Positions 38,768 to 46,848 of a DNA stretch of 64,000 bases are shown in pieces. The notes under the pieces were generated by a model. It was not told the DNA's origin and ran no database searches. It was given only the letters and a program-made list of their open reading frames with translations. This DNA is from Aliiglaciecola sp. M165. Its GTDB lineage: Bacteria > Pseudomonadota > Gammaproteobacteria > Enterobacterales > Alteromonadaceae. The stretch lies in contig NZ_VKKH01000008.1 of the NCBI RefSeq assembly GCF_007197995.1, forward strand, positions 186,001-250,000, given 5' to 3'. The number at the start of each line of letters is the position of its first letter. Position 1 is the stretch's first letter. Made by a program: the position numbers and the translations under genes.

Positions 38768-38777
38768 GAGGCTGTTT
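38752..38777 (-). terminator. Terminator of DUF3718 copy 2, overlapping the hydrolase stop codon
   Basis: AAACAGCCTC-ATAA-GAGGCTGTTT with a T run on the minus strand. The loop contains the stop codon of the plus-strand hydrolase. Confidence 0.85.
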
Positions 38778-38852
38778 CCCGAGGACGTAGACAGCGCCTG
38801 TCTACTTACCATGTTGAACTAGTGTTCGTGTATTGGTTCCTTTGAATAACGC

Positions 38853-39248
38853 TTAGATACGGTCGTTGATTACAGCTGTGATAGGGTTACCGTCTAGGCC
38901 GTTTTCAGATATCCACGCTTGAAGCGTTTTACCGTCTTGCTCAGGAGACTTAAGGTCACCTTTAGGCATTTTCTTCACTAAAAGTGTGCCAGTTTCTACT
39001 GCGTTATTTAACATAGCCGTGCGGATAAGGCTGTTGCCTCCACACGACACACCTGAATAGTAATCTTTAAGTTTCAATCTGTAGTCAGATTGTACTTTTT
39101 TCATTTTCTTACGTAACTCGCCTTTGTCATCTGTCTTAACTATCGTACAGATGTTTTGTAGTGCACCGTTGATGTCTGCTTGAGCAGGACCGGCAAGTAA
39201 TAAAGAAGTAGCTGCGATGGCGATAGAAGTTTTAACAATTTTCAACAT
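38853..39248 (-). CDS. DUF3718-like small secreted protein, copy 2
   Basis: A 131-residue paralogue with signal peptide ending GPAQA and the same body as copy 1: LQNICTIVKTDDKGELRKK, DYYSGVSCGGNSLIRTAM, and a C-terminus ending NPITAVINDRI. It differs from copy 3 by only a few residues (for instance NGAL against NSAL, VSCGG against VTCGG). The start is the ATG after a GAGGAA site; an in-frame TTG five codons earlier overlaps that site. It is monocistronic in the left copy of the direct repeat, with a terminator about 75 bp past its stop codon. Function unknown. Confidence 0.8.
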   Translation of the reverse strand: MLKIVKTSIAIAATSLLLAGPAQADINGALQNICTIVKTDDKGELRKKMKKVQSDYRLKLKDYYSGVSCGGNSLIRTAMLNNAVETGTLLVKKMPKGDLKSPEQDGKTLQAWISENGLDGNPITAVINDRI

Positions 39249-39340
39249 GGTTAAATTCCTCAAAAAGTTTTAATTAATGGTTAATGTTTCTACGAGATTC
39301 ATTAAAGCGGATTGAGGGAAAGTTTAAAATCTGAAGGTTG

Positions 39341-39352
39341 ATACTTGGGTAT
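39341..39352. promoter_or_regulatory. Palindrome upstream of DUF3718 copy 2
   Basis: ATAC-TTGG-GTAT, 93 bp upstream of the start codon, identical to the core upstream of copy 1. Confidence 0.5.
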
Positions 39353-39493
39353 GCGAAATCATAACTAATAGTAACTGATTTAGCGGTGTGGAAACAAAAA
39401 GCAGTTAATTTACAATGATATAGGCTAAAATGTGTCGGCGTGTAGAAAAAGCGATTTTCCGCAATAATAAGCGAAAAATCGCTTTGAAGCATT

Positions 39494-40330
39494 TTAGTTT
39501 AGATGGACTTTACGTCGTCTCGCGGCCAAACCTAAGCCAAGAACACCCGCCAAAAATAACGAAGCAATCGCTGGCTCTGGAATTTGTTCAATGGTGATTG
39601 TGGCAACGTTGAAGCTTGCTGGATCTGACAGGAAATCAATAAGATTGGCGTCGAGCACTTGACCGTTGGCTAGTGTAATCCCTGCAAACGAAGCTAAAGA
39701 TTCAGCGGCTCGAATAACACCTAGGGCGTCAGCGGGACTGTCAGTCGGGGTGTTACCAGGTATAAAGGGCGCGGCTGTAGTATCTAGACCCTCAGTGCCT
39801 GCATCCCAAAGATCTGCTCCCGTAACATTGATAACTTGGTTGCCCAAGAAGTAACCTGCGGCATCAAATAGCTGTAGGGCATTGTCCCTGCCAAAAAAGG
39901 TGTCATTTGAGGGTAGGATCATAGACAGAAATGTAAAGTATTGGTTACTTACAGTATCAGTGATGTTGAATTCTCTGTAGCCTGATTCACCAGGGAATAA
40001 AGGACGCATGCCACCTGTTGGAAATACTACACCTCCAACGGAACCTGGATCGACCATTAACCTTTCACTTGCCAAGGTTGAAGCGCCACCAAGTTCAGCG
40101 AGCTGTTCAAGTCCGGCTGAAGCCGTTCCACCCACATCAAATGCGTCAAAAGCTGCACTGTGAAATGCTGAATATAGTGGCGTAAAACTGAGTCCGCCGA
40201 CGGAAGCATTATTTTCTACCGTGACCCGGATAATGGCAGCTTGAGACGCGCTCGAAAAGACAAATAGCATTAGAAGTATCGTCCTAAAAAGTGCTTTTGG
40301 CACTCTGAACACTGGTGTCGAGAAATTCAT
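39494..40330 (-). CDS. Spondin-domain protein with PEP-CTERM sorting signal
   Basis: A 278-residue exported protein. The signal peptide runs to about residue 32 (FVFSSASQA). The mature part starts IIRVTVENNAS and has the spondin-N-like run GGLSFTPLYSAFHSAAFDAF. It ends with a PEP-CTERM tripartite signal: IPEPAI, hydrophobic SLFLAGVLGLGLA, then ARRRK. Such proteins are cut and anchored or released by an exosortase (none in this window) and are linked to exopolysaccharide and biofilm. It lies between the two copies of the direct repeat, on the same strand as the DUF3718-like genes. Confidence 0.85.
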   Translation of the reverse strand: MNFSTPVFRVPKALFRTILLMLFVFSSASQAAIIRVTVENNASVGGLSFTPLYSAFHSAAFDAFDVGGTASAGLEQLAELGGASTLASERLMVDPGSVGGVVFPTGGMRPLFPGESGYREFNITDTVSNQYFTFLSMILPSNDTFFGRDNALQLFDAAGYFLGNQVINVTGADLWDAGTEGLDTTAAPFIPGNTPTDSPADALGVIRAAESLASFAGITLANGQVLDANLIDFLSDPASFNVATITIEQIPEPAIASLFLAGVLGLGLAARRRKVHLN

Positions 40331-40622
40331 ATTTATATCCTTGTTTAAACGTTAAAGGGTAGGAACAAATAACCGTGCTTTATATTAATTGATCGCAGAG
40401 TATTTTGTGTCGCCAAAATAAGCATAATATAGCGATACAAAGGTTAAAAATGCCGGAACGGCTAGAACGAATAAATGAGTCAAAATTCTGTGGTGTAGTG
40501 ATGTTTATTTGATGATTAATTCATTAAAAACAGATGCTTATCGAAATTTATAACGATTTTATAACATTTTTATAACGGACGTTTAAATGGACATTTAAGA
40601 AGAGGTTTTAACCAGCATAACG

Positions 40623-40648
40623 AAAAACAGCCTCAAAAGAGGCTGTTT
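40623..40648 (-). terminator. Terminator of DUF3718 copy 3
   Basis: AAACAGCCTC-AAAA-GAGGCTGTTT with a T run on the minus strand; the same stem as the copy at 38752, with one base changed in the loop. Confidence 0.85.
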
Positions 40649-40725
40649 CCCGAGGACGTAGACAGCGCCTGTCTACTTACCATGTTGAACTGGTGTTCGC
40701 GTATTGGTTCCTGAGATCGTTCTAC

Positions 40726-41121
40726 TTAGATACGGTCGTTAATTACAGCAGTGATAGGGTTGCTGTCTAAGCCGTTTTCAGCAATCCACGCTTGAAGCGT
40801 TTTACCGTCTTGCTCAGGAGACTTAAGGTCACCTTTAGGCATTTTTTTAACAAGTAGTGTGCCAGTTTCAACGGCGTTATTTAGCATGGCAGTGCGGATC
40901 AAGCTGTTGCCGCCGCATGTCACACCAGAGTAATAATCTTTCAATTTCAATCTAAAGTCAGACTGGACCTTCTTCATTTTTTTACGCAGCTCGCCTTTGT
41001 CATCTGTCTTAACGATGGTACAGATGTTTTGTAGTGCACTATTGATGTCTGCATGAGCAGGACCGGCAAGTAATAAAGAAGTAGCGGCGATGGCGATAGA
41101 AGTTTTAACAATTTTCAACAT
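40726..41121 (-). CDS. DUF3718-like small secreted protein, copy 3
   Basis: A 131-residue paralogue with signal peptide ending GPAHA. It is nearly identical to copy 2 across the mature region, with the two Cys residues kept (LQNICTIV, GVTCGGNS). Its leader, terminator and distal palindrome are also shared with copy 2, showing that gene and control region were duplicated together. Keeping three copies suggests a dosage benefit or separate expression, but the biochemical role is unknown. Confidence 0.8.
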   Translation of the reverse strand: MLKIVKTSIAIAATSLLLAGPAHADINSALQNICTIVKTDDKGELRKKMKKVQSDFRLKLKDYYSGVTCGGNSLIRTAMLNNAVETGTLLVKKMPKGDLKSPEQDGKTLQAWIAENGLDSNPITAVINDRI

Positions 41122-41213
41122 GGTTAAATTCCTCGAGTAGTTTTAGTTAGTGGTTAATGTTTCAACGAGACTCATTAAAGCCGATGTAGAAAAACTTTAA
41201 AATCTGAGGGGTG

Positions 41214-41225
41214 ATACTTAGGTAT
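41214..41225. promoter_or_regulatory. Palindrome upstream of DUF3718 copy 3
   Basis: ATAC-TTAG-GTAT, 93 bp upstream of the start codon. The half-sites match the other two copies; only the spacer changes by one base. Confidence 0.5.
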
Positions 41226-41392
41226 GTTAAGTTATAACTATAAAGGTTGTTTTCTGGCTTTTCAGTTGATTTAACTTATATAAAACAGAGGGTTGAATAT
41301 TTCTGTTGTACAGTACAGAATGAGAGGAAACGTTTGAAATTTGCACAAAAATGCTGGAGACAACCCTATAGTTGACTCCAGGATTGAGCAAA

Positions 41393-42295
41393 TCAGTGAG
41401 GATTGAATGACTTGCACACCTCAAAAATTTGGTCGCGCATCCAAATGTGTGCATGGTCGTGATCAGCACTTACGTGCCAATACAGGAAATACTCCACTGA
41501 CGGCACATTAAAAGGCATTTCGTAGATAGAGAGGTCGTAATGCTTGGCTAAATGATAGGGTATGCACGCTATCAAATCTGTTTTAACAATGGTACTTGGT
41601 ACGGTCAAGAAGTGTTGCCCGCGCATTACAATTTTTCTTCTTTTACCTATTTTGTCCAAGGCGATATCTATAGGGCCTGCGCCACTTCTTCTATGTGAAA
41701 CATTGATTTGCCCCAATCGCAAAAACGTTTCCAAATCGATTCCTTGCTTTAAATCAGGATGGTTTTTACGGGCCATAACTACAAAGCGGTCCTCAGCGAT
41801 TTTTTGTTTACAAAGATGAGGGTCGGTAAATGTCGATGCATCAGCATAAAAGTCTAAACTGCCGCTGGCCATTGCAGAAACAACAGAATTGCGAGCAATT
41901 TCGTAATTTGTCACGGTGATTCTAGGAGAGCGAGATTGCAGATTTGCCAACAAACGTGGCATTACACTGGCCTCTAATAAATCCCGGGTCGCAAAATGAA
42001 AACTTTTTTCGGCAGTCGTGGGTTCAAAGGTGTGACTGTCTTGTACACTTTTGCGCAATAAAGACAAAGCGTCTCGTGCCGGCCCAATAATATTTTGTGC
42101 GACTGGCGTTGGGGTCATGCTATGTCCCGTGCGAACAAACAGTGGGTCATTGAGCATTTCTCGAAGCCTTGCAAGTGAATTGCTTACAGCTGGTTGGGTG
42201 ATGCAAAGCACATCTGCCGCTTTGGTTAAACTTCCCGCTGTATAAATCGCATCGAAAACTGCAAACAAATTTAAGTCAATTCGGTTTAGATTCAT
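41393..42295 (-). CDS. LysR-family transcriptional regulator
   Basis: A 300-residue regulator. The N-terminal winged helix reads RIDLNLFAVFDAIYTAGSLT, AADVLCITQPAVSNSLARLR and DPLFVRTGHSMTPTP, followed by a periplasmic-binding-like effector domain. The DLNLF start and PTP segment resemble the NodD/SyrM-like branch. It is divergent from the MaoC-type gene, 151 bp away, the usual place for a LysR target, so it probably controls that gene. The effector is unknown. Confidence 0.92.
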   Translation of the reverse strand: MNLNRIDLNLFAVFDAIYTAGSLTKAADVLCITQPAVSNSLARLREMLNDPLFVRTGHSMTPTPVAQNIIGPARDALSLLRKSVQDSHTFEPTTAEKSFHFATRDLLEASVMPRLLANLQSRSPRITVTNYEIARNSVVSAMASGSLDFYADASTFTDPHLCKQKIAEDRFVVMARKNHPDLKQGIDLETFLRLGQINVSHRRSGAGPIDIALDKIGKRRKIVMRGQHFLTVPSTIVKTDLIACIPYHLAKHYDLSIYEMPFNVPSVEYFLYWHVSADHDHAHIWMRDQIFEVCKSFNPH

Positions 42296-42446
42296 AAAGT
42301 TCTCTATAAGTGTTGAAGCTCAAACTTCATATTTTACCATTAAATATCATGATAGATTATTATACATAACATTCATTTCGTTAATAGTACTTGGGTTGCT
42401 AAGATTTAAAAAAATGTTAAAAAATGTGTATGTAAAAGAGGGCATC

Positions 42447-42893
42447 ATGGCTAAAACATTGACTGAGTTAAATGAAGGTGATTCGCTGGGCGTTACCCAA
42501 TGGGTAAAAATCGACCAGCCTATGATTAATGCTTTCGCTGATGCAACCGGGGATCATCAATGGATCCATGTTGATGAAGCCCGCTGTGCAACACAAAGTC
42601 CCTTCAAAATGCCCATTGCCCACGGGTTATTGTCTACTTCATTGATGCCAAAAGTGTTTTATGAGCTTATTTCACTGGATTCAACAAAACAGACACTACT
42701 AAATTACGGCATGGATACCCTTAGGTTTTTAGAGCCTGTCAGAGTGAATGACCGTATTCGTTATCATGTGGCGCTGGAAGCTAAAGAACAAAAACAATCA
42801 GGCGTTTTATATCGTTTTAACTGCCAAGTTGAGATCGATGGCCGAGAAAAACCAGCCATGGTCGGTAAGTTTCTTATGCTGTTGGTGTCTTAG
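42447..42893 (+). CDS. MaoC-family (R)-specific enoyl-CoA hydratase-like protein
   Basis: A 148-residue hot-dog-fold protein with the MaoC signature: INAFADATGDHQWIHVDEAR, where Asp and His form the hydratase dyad, and FKMPIAHGLLSTSLMP. Single-domain proteins of this type (NodN-like) hydrate enoyl-CoA. AGAGGG five bases before the ATG at 42447 fixes the start; longer readings from 42396 are unlikely. Probably controlled by the divergent LysR protein. Confidence 0.87.
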   Translation: MAKTLTELNEGDSLGVTQWVKIDQPMINAFADATGDHQWIHVDEARCATQSPFKMPIAHGLLSTSLMPKVFYELISLDSTKQTLLNYGMDTLRFLEPVRVNDRIRYHVALEAKEQKQSGVLYRFNCQVEIDGREKPAMVGKFLMLLVS

Positions 42894-43109
42894 TGCCTAC
42901 CTTAAGACTGGTTGGTCCATCTTAAAAATAAATGTTCACATATAAATAACATTATATTTACATCTGTGAGTTCTCCTCCTACCATTTGAGTCGTGGTCTT
43001 GCGTGAGCTTGACCCATACTAAAAAACTAAAATGTATCAAAAGCCTATGTCACTTTTTGGGAAGGTAATCCACAAATAGGACGTTTGCCAATTGAACAGG
43101 GGAAACACA

Positions 43110-45785
43110 ATGAAGATTAAGACAAGAGTGAGTGCGATTGCGGCAATCGTCTCAGCGCAATTTCTTGCAGTACCAAATTTCGCCCTCGCCCAAGAACAAC
43201 AAACTGATAATAGCGACGTAGAACTGATCATGGTGACAGGGAGTTTTGTACGTCGTTCTGAAAATTTCGAGTCACCCTCGCCTTTGGCTGTTGTCGACAG
43301 CGTTGCAATCGATGCGATCGGTGCAAAAAATATTGGCGATATCACTCAAACACTCACAATTAATACAGGAGCGGAAAACTCCCCGGATGCCTTTACGCAA
43401 AATGCCACTGCGGGTACATCCAATATTAACTTACGTGGTTTGGGGGTGGCATCAACACTCGTGCTACTCAACAATAAAAGGCAAGTCGTCAACGCTCAAC
43501 CTAATAATGGCGGGGTTAACTTTGTCGATACAAGTTCTTTAGTTCCCATGATCGCAATTGGTCGAATGGAAGTGGTTAAAGACGGTGCTTCTGCATTATA
43601 CGGTTCTGATGCGGTTGCAGGCGTCGTAAACTTTATTACTAAACAAAACTATGACGGTGCCCAGGTTTCTTTGGATTACCAAGATGGCGCCCATGGCGAC
43701 AACAAAGAATATGTCGTGCAAGGGTTATGGGGTGCTTCTGGTGATGACGGTAGTGTAATGGCTGCGATTAGTTATACCAATCGAAGCCCAATGTTTACGT
43801 CAGATCGCAGGCTTAGCCGTCCTCAAGATGACACAAGTTCGTTAGGTAACCCTGGATCATTCTTTATAGGTGCCACACCTTTTATTGATCCAACTGGATG
43901 TGCAGAGTTTGGAGGATTCCCAACACTCCTCGCACCATCAGGTACGGTACCTGGGCTTGAGATTGGATTTTGTGGATTTGATTTTGGTAACACCTATTCC
44001 TTTGTCCCCGATGAATCGCGAGTTAATGCGTACTTTAAAGGCACTCGTGAATTGACAGACGATATCCAATGGATAACTGAAGTAAGCTATGCAAGAAACC
44101 GAGCAGAGCGGGGCGGTTCACCGACTTTCCCAATTCTAACTTTCCCAACCGTACCTGCTAGCCATCCAAGCAATGTATTTGGCCAGGACGTATCTTTCTT
44201 TGGCCGGGCAATTGGTAATGGCGGCGAAGGTGATCCCGCTAACACCGAATCCGATACAATGCGATTCATGACCATGTTAACAGGTGAGCTCGACGATGGT
44301 TTCTGGGAAGTGAGTTATACAGCTGCACGAAACGATTTCTTGTTTACCGTTAATGATACGCTTGCGCAAGAATTTCAAAATGCATTGCGTGGATTGGGCG
44401 GCGTAGGTTGTGATCCGGTAACAGGCACACCAGGGGAAGGAGCTTGTGAATACTTCAACCCGTTTGCTACTTCATTTACAACATTACCTAATAGCCAAAG
44501 TGTCATAGACTCATTCACTGCACGTGAAGAGATAGACTCAGTATCAAACCTTGAAGTGGTCGAAGCCTTTATGTCCACAGAAGTCTTTGAAATGGACGGT
44601 GGCGCCGCTGGGTTGGCATTTGGCGCTCAGTACCGTTATCAAGATTTGACCCAAGATTACGACGCGCTGGCGAACCAAGATAGATTCGCTTTCGTTATCG
44701 GCAACCCTGATATCTACGGAGAGCAAGACGTATATGCGCTATTTGCTGAATTGGCGATGCCAGTGTCTGATAACTTGGATATTCAAATAGCTCTGCGCTA
44801 TGAAGATTACGGCGGTACAACTGGCGATACAGTTGATCCAAAATTGGCCTTGTCTTACAGAGCGACTGAGGACTTCTCGATAAGAGCATCTATCTCTACT
44901 TCATTCCGCGCCCCTTCTATTTTCCAACGAGACGGTGGGGCAACTAGTTTGAATCAAATGGTTGATCCTTTGACGGGTTCTGCAGCCTTTGCAGCGGCAA
45001 GAGCATCTGGAAATGAAGACTTAGTGCCTGAAGAATCCACCGCTTATAACCTCGGGTTTTCCTTGGAGCCAGTGGATGATTGGTCCGTTGAAGTAGATTA
45101 TTGGAATTTCGAATTTGAAGATTTGATCATTCAAGAAAGCTTCCAGGCAATCCTAAACGCGGATCCACAAAACCCTGAACGTGTCGTTCGTGCCGGTGAT
45201 CCGTTGAATGGTCCTTTGTTGCAAGTCAACGTGACATACGTTAACGCAAGCTCACTGGAGACATCAGGATTAGATCTAGTTAGCAGCTACAAAATTGATA
45301 CGGAAGCTGGAACATTTACGCCTAGCATTAGCGCTACCTATATCCTCGATTATGATTTGGTTGACCCACAAGCAGGGGCAATTGACGGTGCCGGTTCGCG
45401 TAACTTTAATAATATCGGTGTTTCCACACCTGAAATGCGCTTCAACCTTGGCCTCAATTGGAAATCTGAACATCATTCTGCCAATTTGTTCGTGAGATAT
45501 ATTGATAGTTACGATGATGATCAGAACTGTGCTGACGGCTCGACTTTCTCAGCGGCTTGTACATTGGGCTTTAAAGAAGTCGATAGCCATGTGACTGTAG
45601 ATGCGCAATACAATATCGACTTAGGTGCGATCTTTGAAACTGACTCGGCATACGTATTGACATTGGGTGGAACCAACTTGACGGATGAAGATCCACCTCA
45701 AGTATTCACTAATAGTGGGTTTGACTCCAAAGTACATGACCCAAGAGGTCGTCAAATCTATGCTAGGCTCGCGATTGAGTTTTAA
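43110..45785 (+). CDS. TonB-dependent receptor
   Basis: An 891-residue outer-membrane receptor. Signal peptide ends PNFALAQ; ELIMVTGSFVRRSENFESPS leads into the plug, with NINLRGLGVASTLVLLNNKR and MEVVKDGASALYGSDAVAGV. Cys pairs occur in extracellular-loop regions (GCAEFGG...GFCGF, GCDP...GACEY, NCADG...AACTLG), which is common in receptors for large or peptide ligands. The barrel ends YARLAIEF with terminal Phe. AGGGGAAA precedes the ATG at 43110. Ligand unknown; it is closed by a strong terminator. Confidence 0.9.
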   Translation: MKIKTRVSAIAAIVSAQFLAVPNFALAQEQQTDNSDVELIMVTGSFVRRSENFESPSPLAVVDSVAIDAIGAKNIGDITQTLTINTGAENSPDAFTQNATAGTSNINLRGLGVASTLVLLNNKRQVVNAQPNNGGVNFVDTSSLVPMIAIGRMEVVKDGASALYGSDAVAGVVNFITKQNYDGAQVSLDYQDGAHGDNKEYVVQGLWGASGDDGSVMAAISYTNRSPMFTSDRRLSRPQDDTSSLGNPGSFFIGATPFIDPTGCAEFGGFPTLLAPSGTVPGLEIGFCGFDFGNTYSFVPDESRVNAYFKGTRELTDDIQWITEVSYARNRAERGGSPTFPILTFPTVPASHPSNVFGQDVSFFGRAIGNGGEGDPANTESDTMRFMTMLTGELDDGFWEVSYTAARNDFLFTVNDTLAQEFQNALRGLGGVGCDPVTGTPGEGACEYFNPFATSFTTLPNSQSVIDSFTAREEIDSVSNLEVVEAFMSTEVFEMDGGAAGLAFGAQYRYQDLTQDYDALANQDRFAFVIGNPDIYGEQDVYALFAELAMPVSDNLDIQIALRYEDYGGTTGDTVDPKLALSYRATEDFSIRASISTSFRAPSIFQRDGGATSLNQMVDPLTGSAAFAAARASGNEDLVPEESTAYNLGFSLEPVDDWSVEVDYWNFEFEDLIIQESFQAILNADPQNPERVVRAGDPLNGPLLQVNVTYVNASSLETSGLDLVSSYKIDTEAGTFTPSISATYILDYDLVDPQAGAIDGAGSRNFNNIGVSTPEMRFNLGLNWKSEHHSANLFVRYIDSYDDDQNCADGSTFSAACTLGFKEVDSHVTVDAQYNIDLGAIFETDSAYVLTLGGTNLTDEDPPQVFTNSGFDSKVHDPRGRQIYARLAIEF

Positions 45786-45808
45786 TTAATTCTTATCGTT
45801 AGTACCAC

Positions 45809-45837
45809 AATCCCCGGCTGGTCCGGGGATTTTTTTG
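45809..45837 (+). terminator. Terminator after the third receptor gene
   Basis: AATCCCCGG-CTGGT-CCGGGGATT followed by a T run. Confidence 0.92.
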
Positions 45838-45942
45838 TAAAGAAGGACTGCCAGCAATCAAACTAGCTATTTAACTTCTTTGCTTTTCTTTGCGCATGTT
45901 TTTATCGACACTAAGAACATACTCACCTTAAGGAAAATTCCC

Positions 45943-46245
45943 GTGGCAGAAAAATATTCAGAACAACAGATCATGGATGCGCTTCTTGAACTCAATGAAG
46001 GCAAGGAAGACGCTCAAAAATGGCAACTAACTGGCAATAAACTGGTCAAAACCTTTAAGTTTAAAAGCTTTATTCGCGCCTTTGGCTGGATGTCGCAAAT
46101 TGCGATCTGGGCGGAGAAACTCAACCATCACCCAGAGTGGTTTAATGTTTACAACCGAGTTGAAGTTGAACTGACGACTCACGATGTAGATGGTCTGAGT
46201 GATTTAGATTTTAAACTTGCAAACAAAATGGATTTGTTTAGCTAG
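45943..46245 (+). CDS. phhB: Pterin-4a-carbinolamine dehydratase
   Basis: A 100-residue protein that dehydrates 4a-hydroxytetrahydrobiopterin, recycling the cofactor of phenylalanine hydroxylase. The family signature is [20 protein letters not shown] followed by [11 protein letters not shown], including the conserved His pair, aromatic and Asp. The start is GTG with AAGGAAAA upstream; a longer reading from 45880 has no support. phhA is not in the window. It is followed by the initiator tRNA gene. Confidence 0.88.
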   Translation: MAEKYSEQQIMDALLELNEGKEDAQKWQLTGNKLVKTFKFKSFIRAFGWMSQIAIWAEKLNHHPEWFNVYNRVEVELTTHDVDGLSDLDFKLANKMDLFS

Positions 46246-46354
46246 AGATACTCGAACGTCGCATCAAAAAGTGTCTAAAGTCGAAGGATTGTACACTTGT
46301 TGACCGTTTAGTCAGCACTATTACAGTTTTATTGCATTTTTTTACGAAAGCGCC

Positions 46355-46382
46355 TTGCGCCGACAACTTTGCTATGTATAAT
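46355..46382 (+). promoter_or_regulatory. Promoter of the initiator tRNA gene
   Basis: TTGCGC (46355-46360) and a consensus TATAAT (46377-46382), 16 bp apart, about 60 bp upstream of the mature tRNA. Confidence 0.75.
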
Positions 46383-46440
46383 ACGCACCACTTGAGAGGG
46401 CAGCAGCAGAACACGCCACCCAATCAATACCGATTTCAGA

Positions 46441-46517
<77 letters not shown>

Positions 46518-46521
46518 CATT

Positions 46522-46551
46522 AAAAGCCTCAGCATTTGCTGGGGCTTTTTT
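46522..46551 (+). terminator. Terminator of the tRNA-fMet gene
   Basis: AAAGCCTCAGC-ATTT-GCTGGGGCTTT with one T-G pair, followed by T residues. Confidence 0.88.
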
Positions 46552-46776
46552 GTATCTGTTTATCACGAAACCGCTATGTTTGTTGTGTTTGGGCTCGGGG
46601 TGTTCAAATCGTGCAAATTTCCTTATTTAGCAGCATTAATGCGGCATCAATTTTCAGTAGTCTGAATTCACTTCATTTTTATTTTCGTTACAAAATCACT
46701 CTTCTAATTACCTTTCGCAATAAATTTATATTCTCAATACCAACGCATCTATACATGTTCCTTATTGTTTGCACAT

Positions 46777-46790
46777 TTGAGTTCCATCAA
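46777..46790 (+). promoter_or_regulatory. FNR-like box upstream of the YHYH / YwqK / SCO operon
   Basis: TTGAGTTCCATCAA matches the FNR consensus TTGAT-N4-ATCAA at nine of ten positions and is part of the longer dyad TTTGA-N6-TCAAA. It lies 59 bp before the operon's first start codon. The rest of the 297 bp gap after the tRNA terminator holds nothing else convincing. Confidence 0.5.
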
Positions 46791-46848
46791 ACGCTTATAC
46801 TGCAAAAAAGAAGTCAGAATACATTTTTAGTCTAGAAGGTCCATCAAG

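Larger units (their letters stand above)
38748..39367. repeat. ~620 bp direct repeat, left copy
   Basis: This segment is nearly the same, in order and direction, as 40619-41240. Both run from AACGAAAAACAGCCTCA through a terminator, the hairpin GTAGACAG-CGC-CTGTCTAC (here 38787-38805), a DUF3718-like gene, its leader and the ATAC-N4-GTAT palindrome, to ATAACTA. The 1.25 kb between the copies holds a spondin/PEP-CTERM gene. Confidence 0.85.
40619..41240. repeat. ~620 bp direct repeat, right copy
   Basis: Second copy of the segment at 38748-39367. It keeps both hairpins (GTAGACAG-CGC-CTGTCTAC at 40658-40676) and the DUF3718-like gene. The unique DNA to its left (40331-40618) holds the promoter region of the PEP-CTERM gene and no gene of its own that I can see. 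Confidence 0.85.

Noticed and set aside
38748-41240. An insertion sequence or composite transposon
   Set aside because: The repeats are direct, carry no transposase or terminal inverted repeats, and show no target duplication, so simple segment duplication explains them better.
46536-46835. A 99-codon plus-strand reading frame after the tRNA terminator
   Set aside because: It starts inside the terminator, is rich in Phe, Leu and Cys without membrane-protein order, and has no ribosome site. It covers the FNR-like promoter region, so it is more likely chance.
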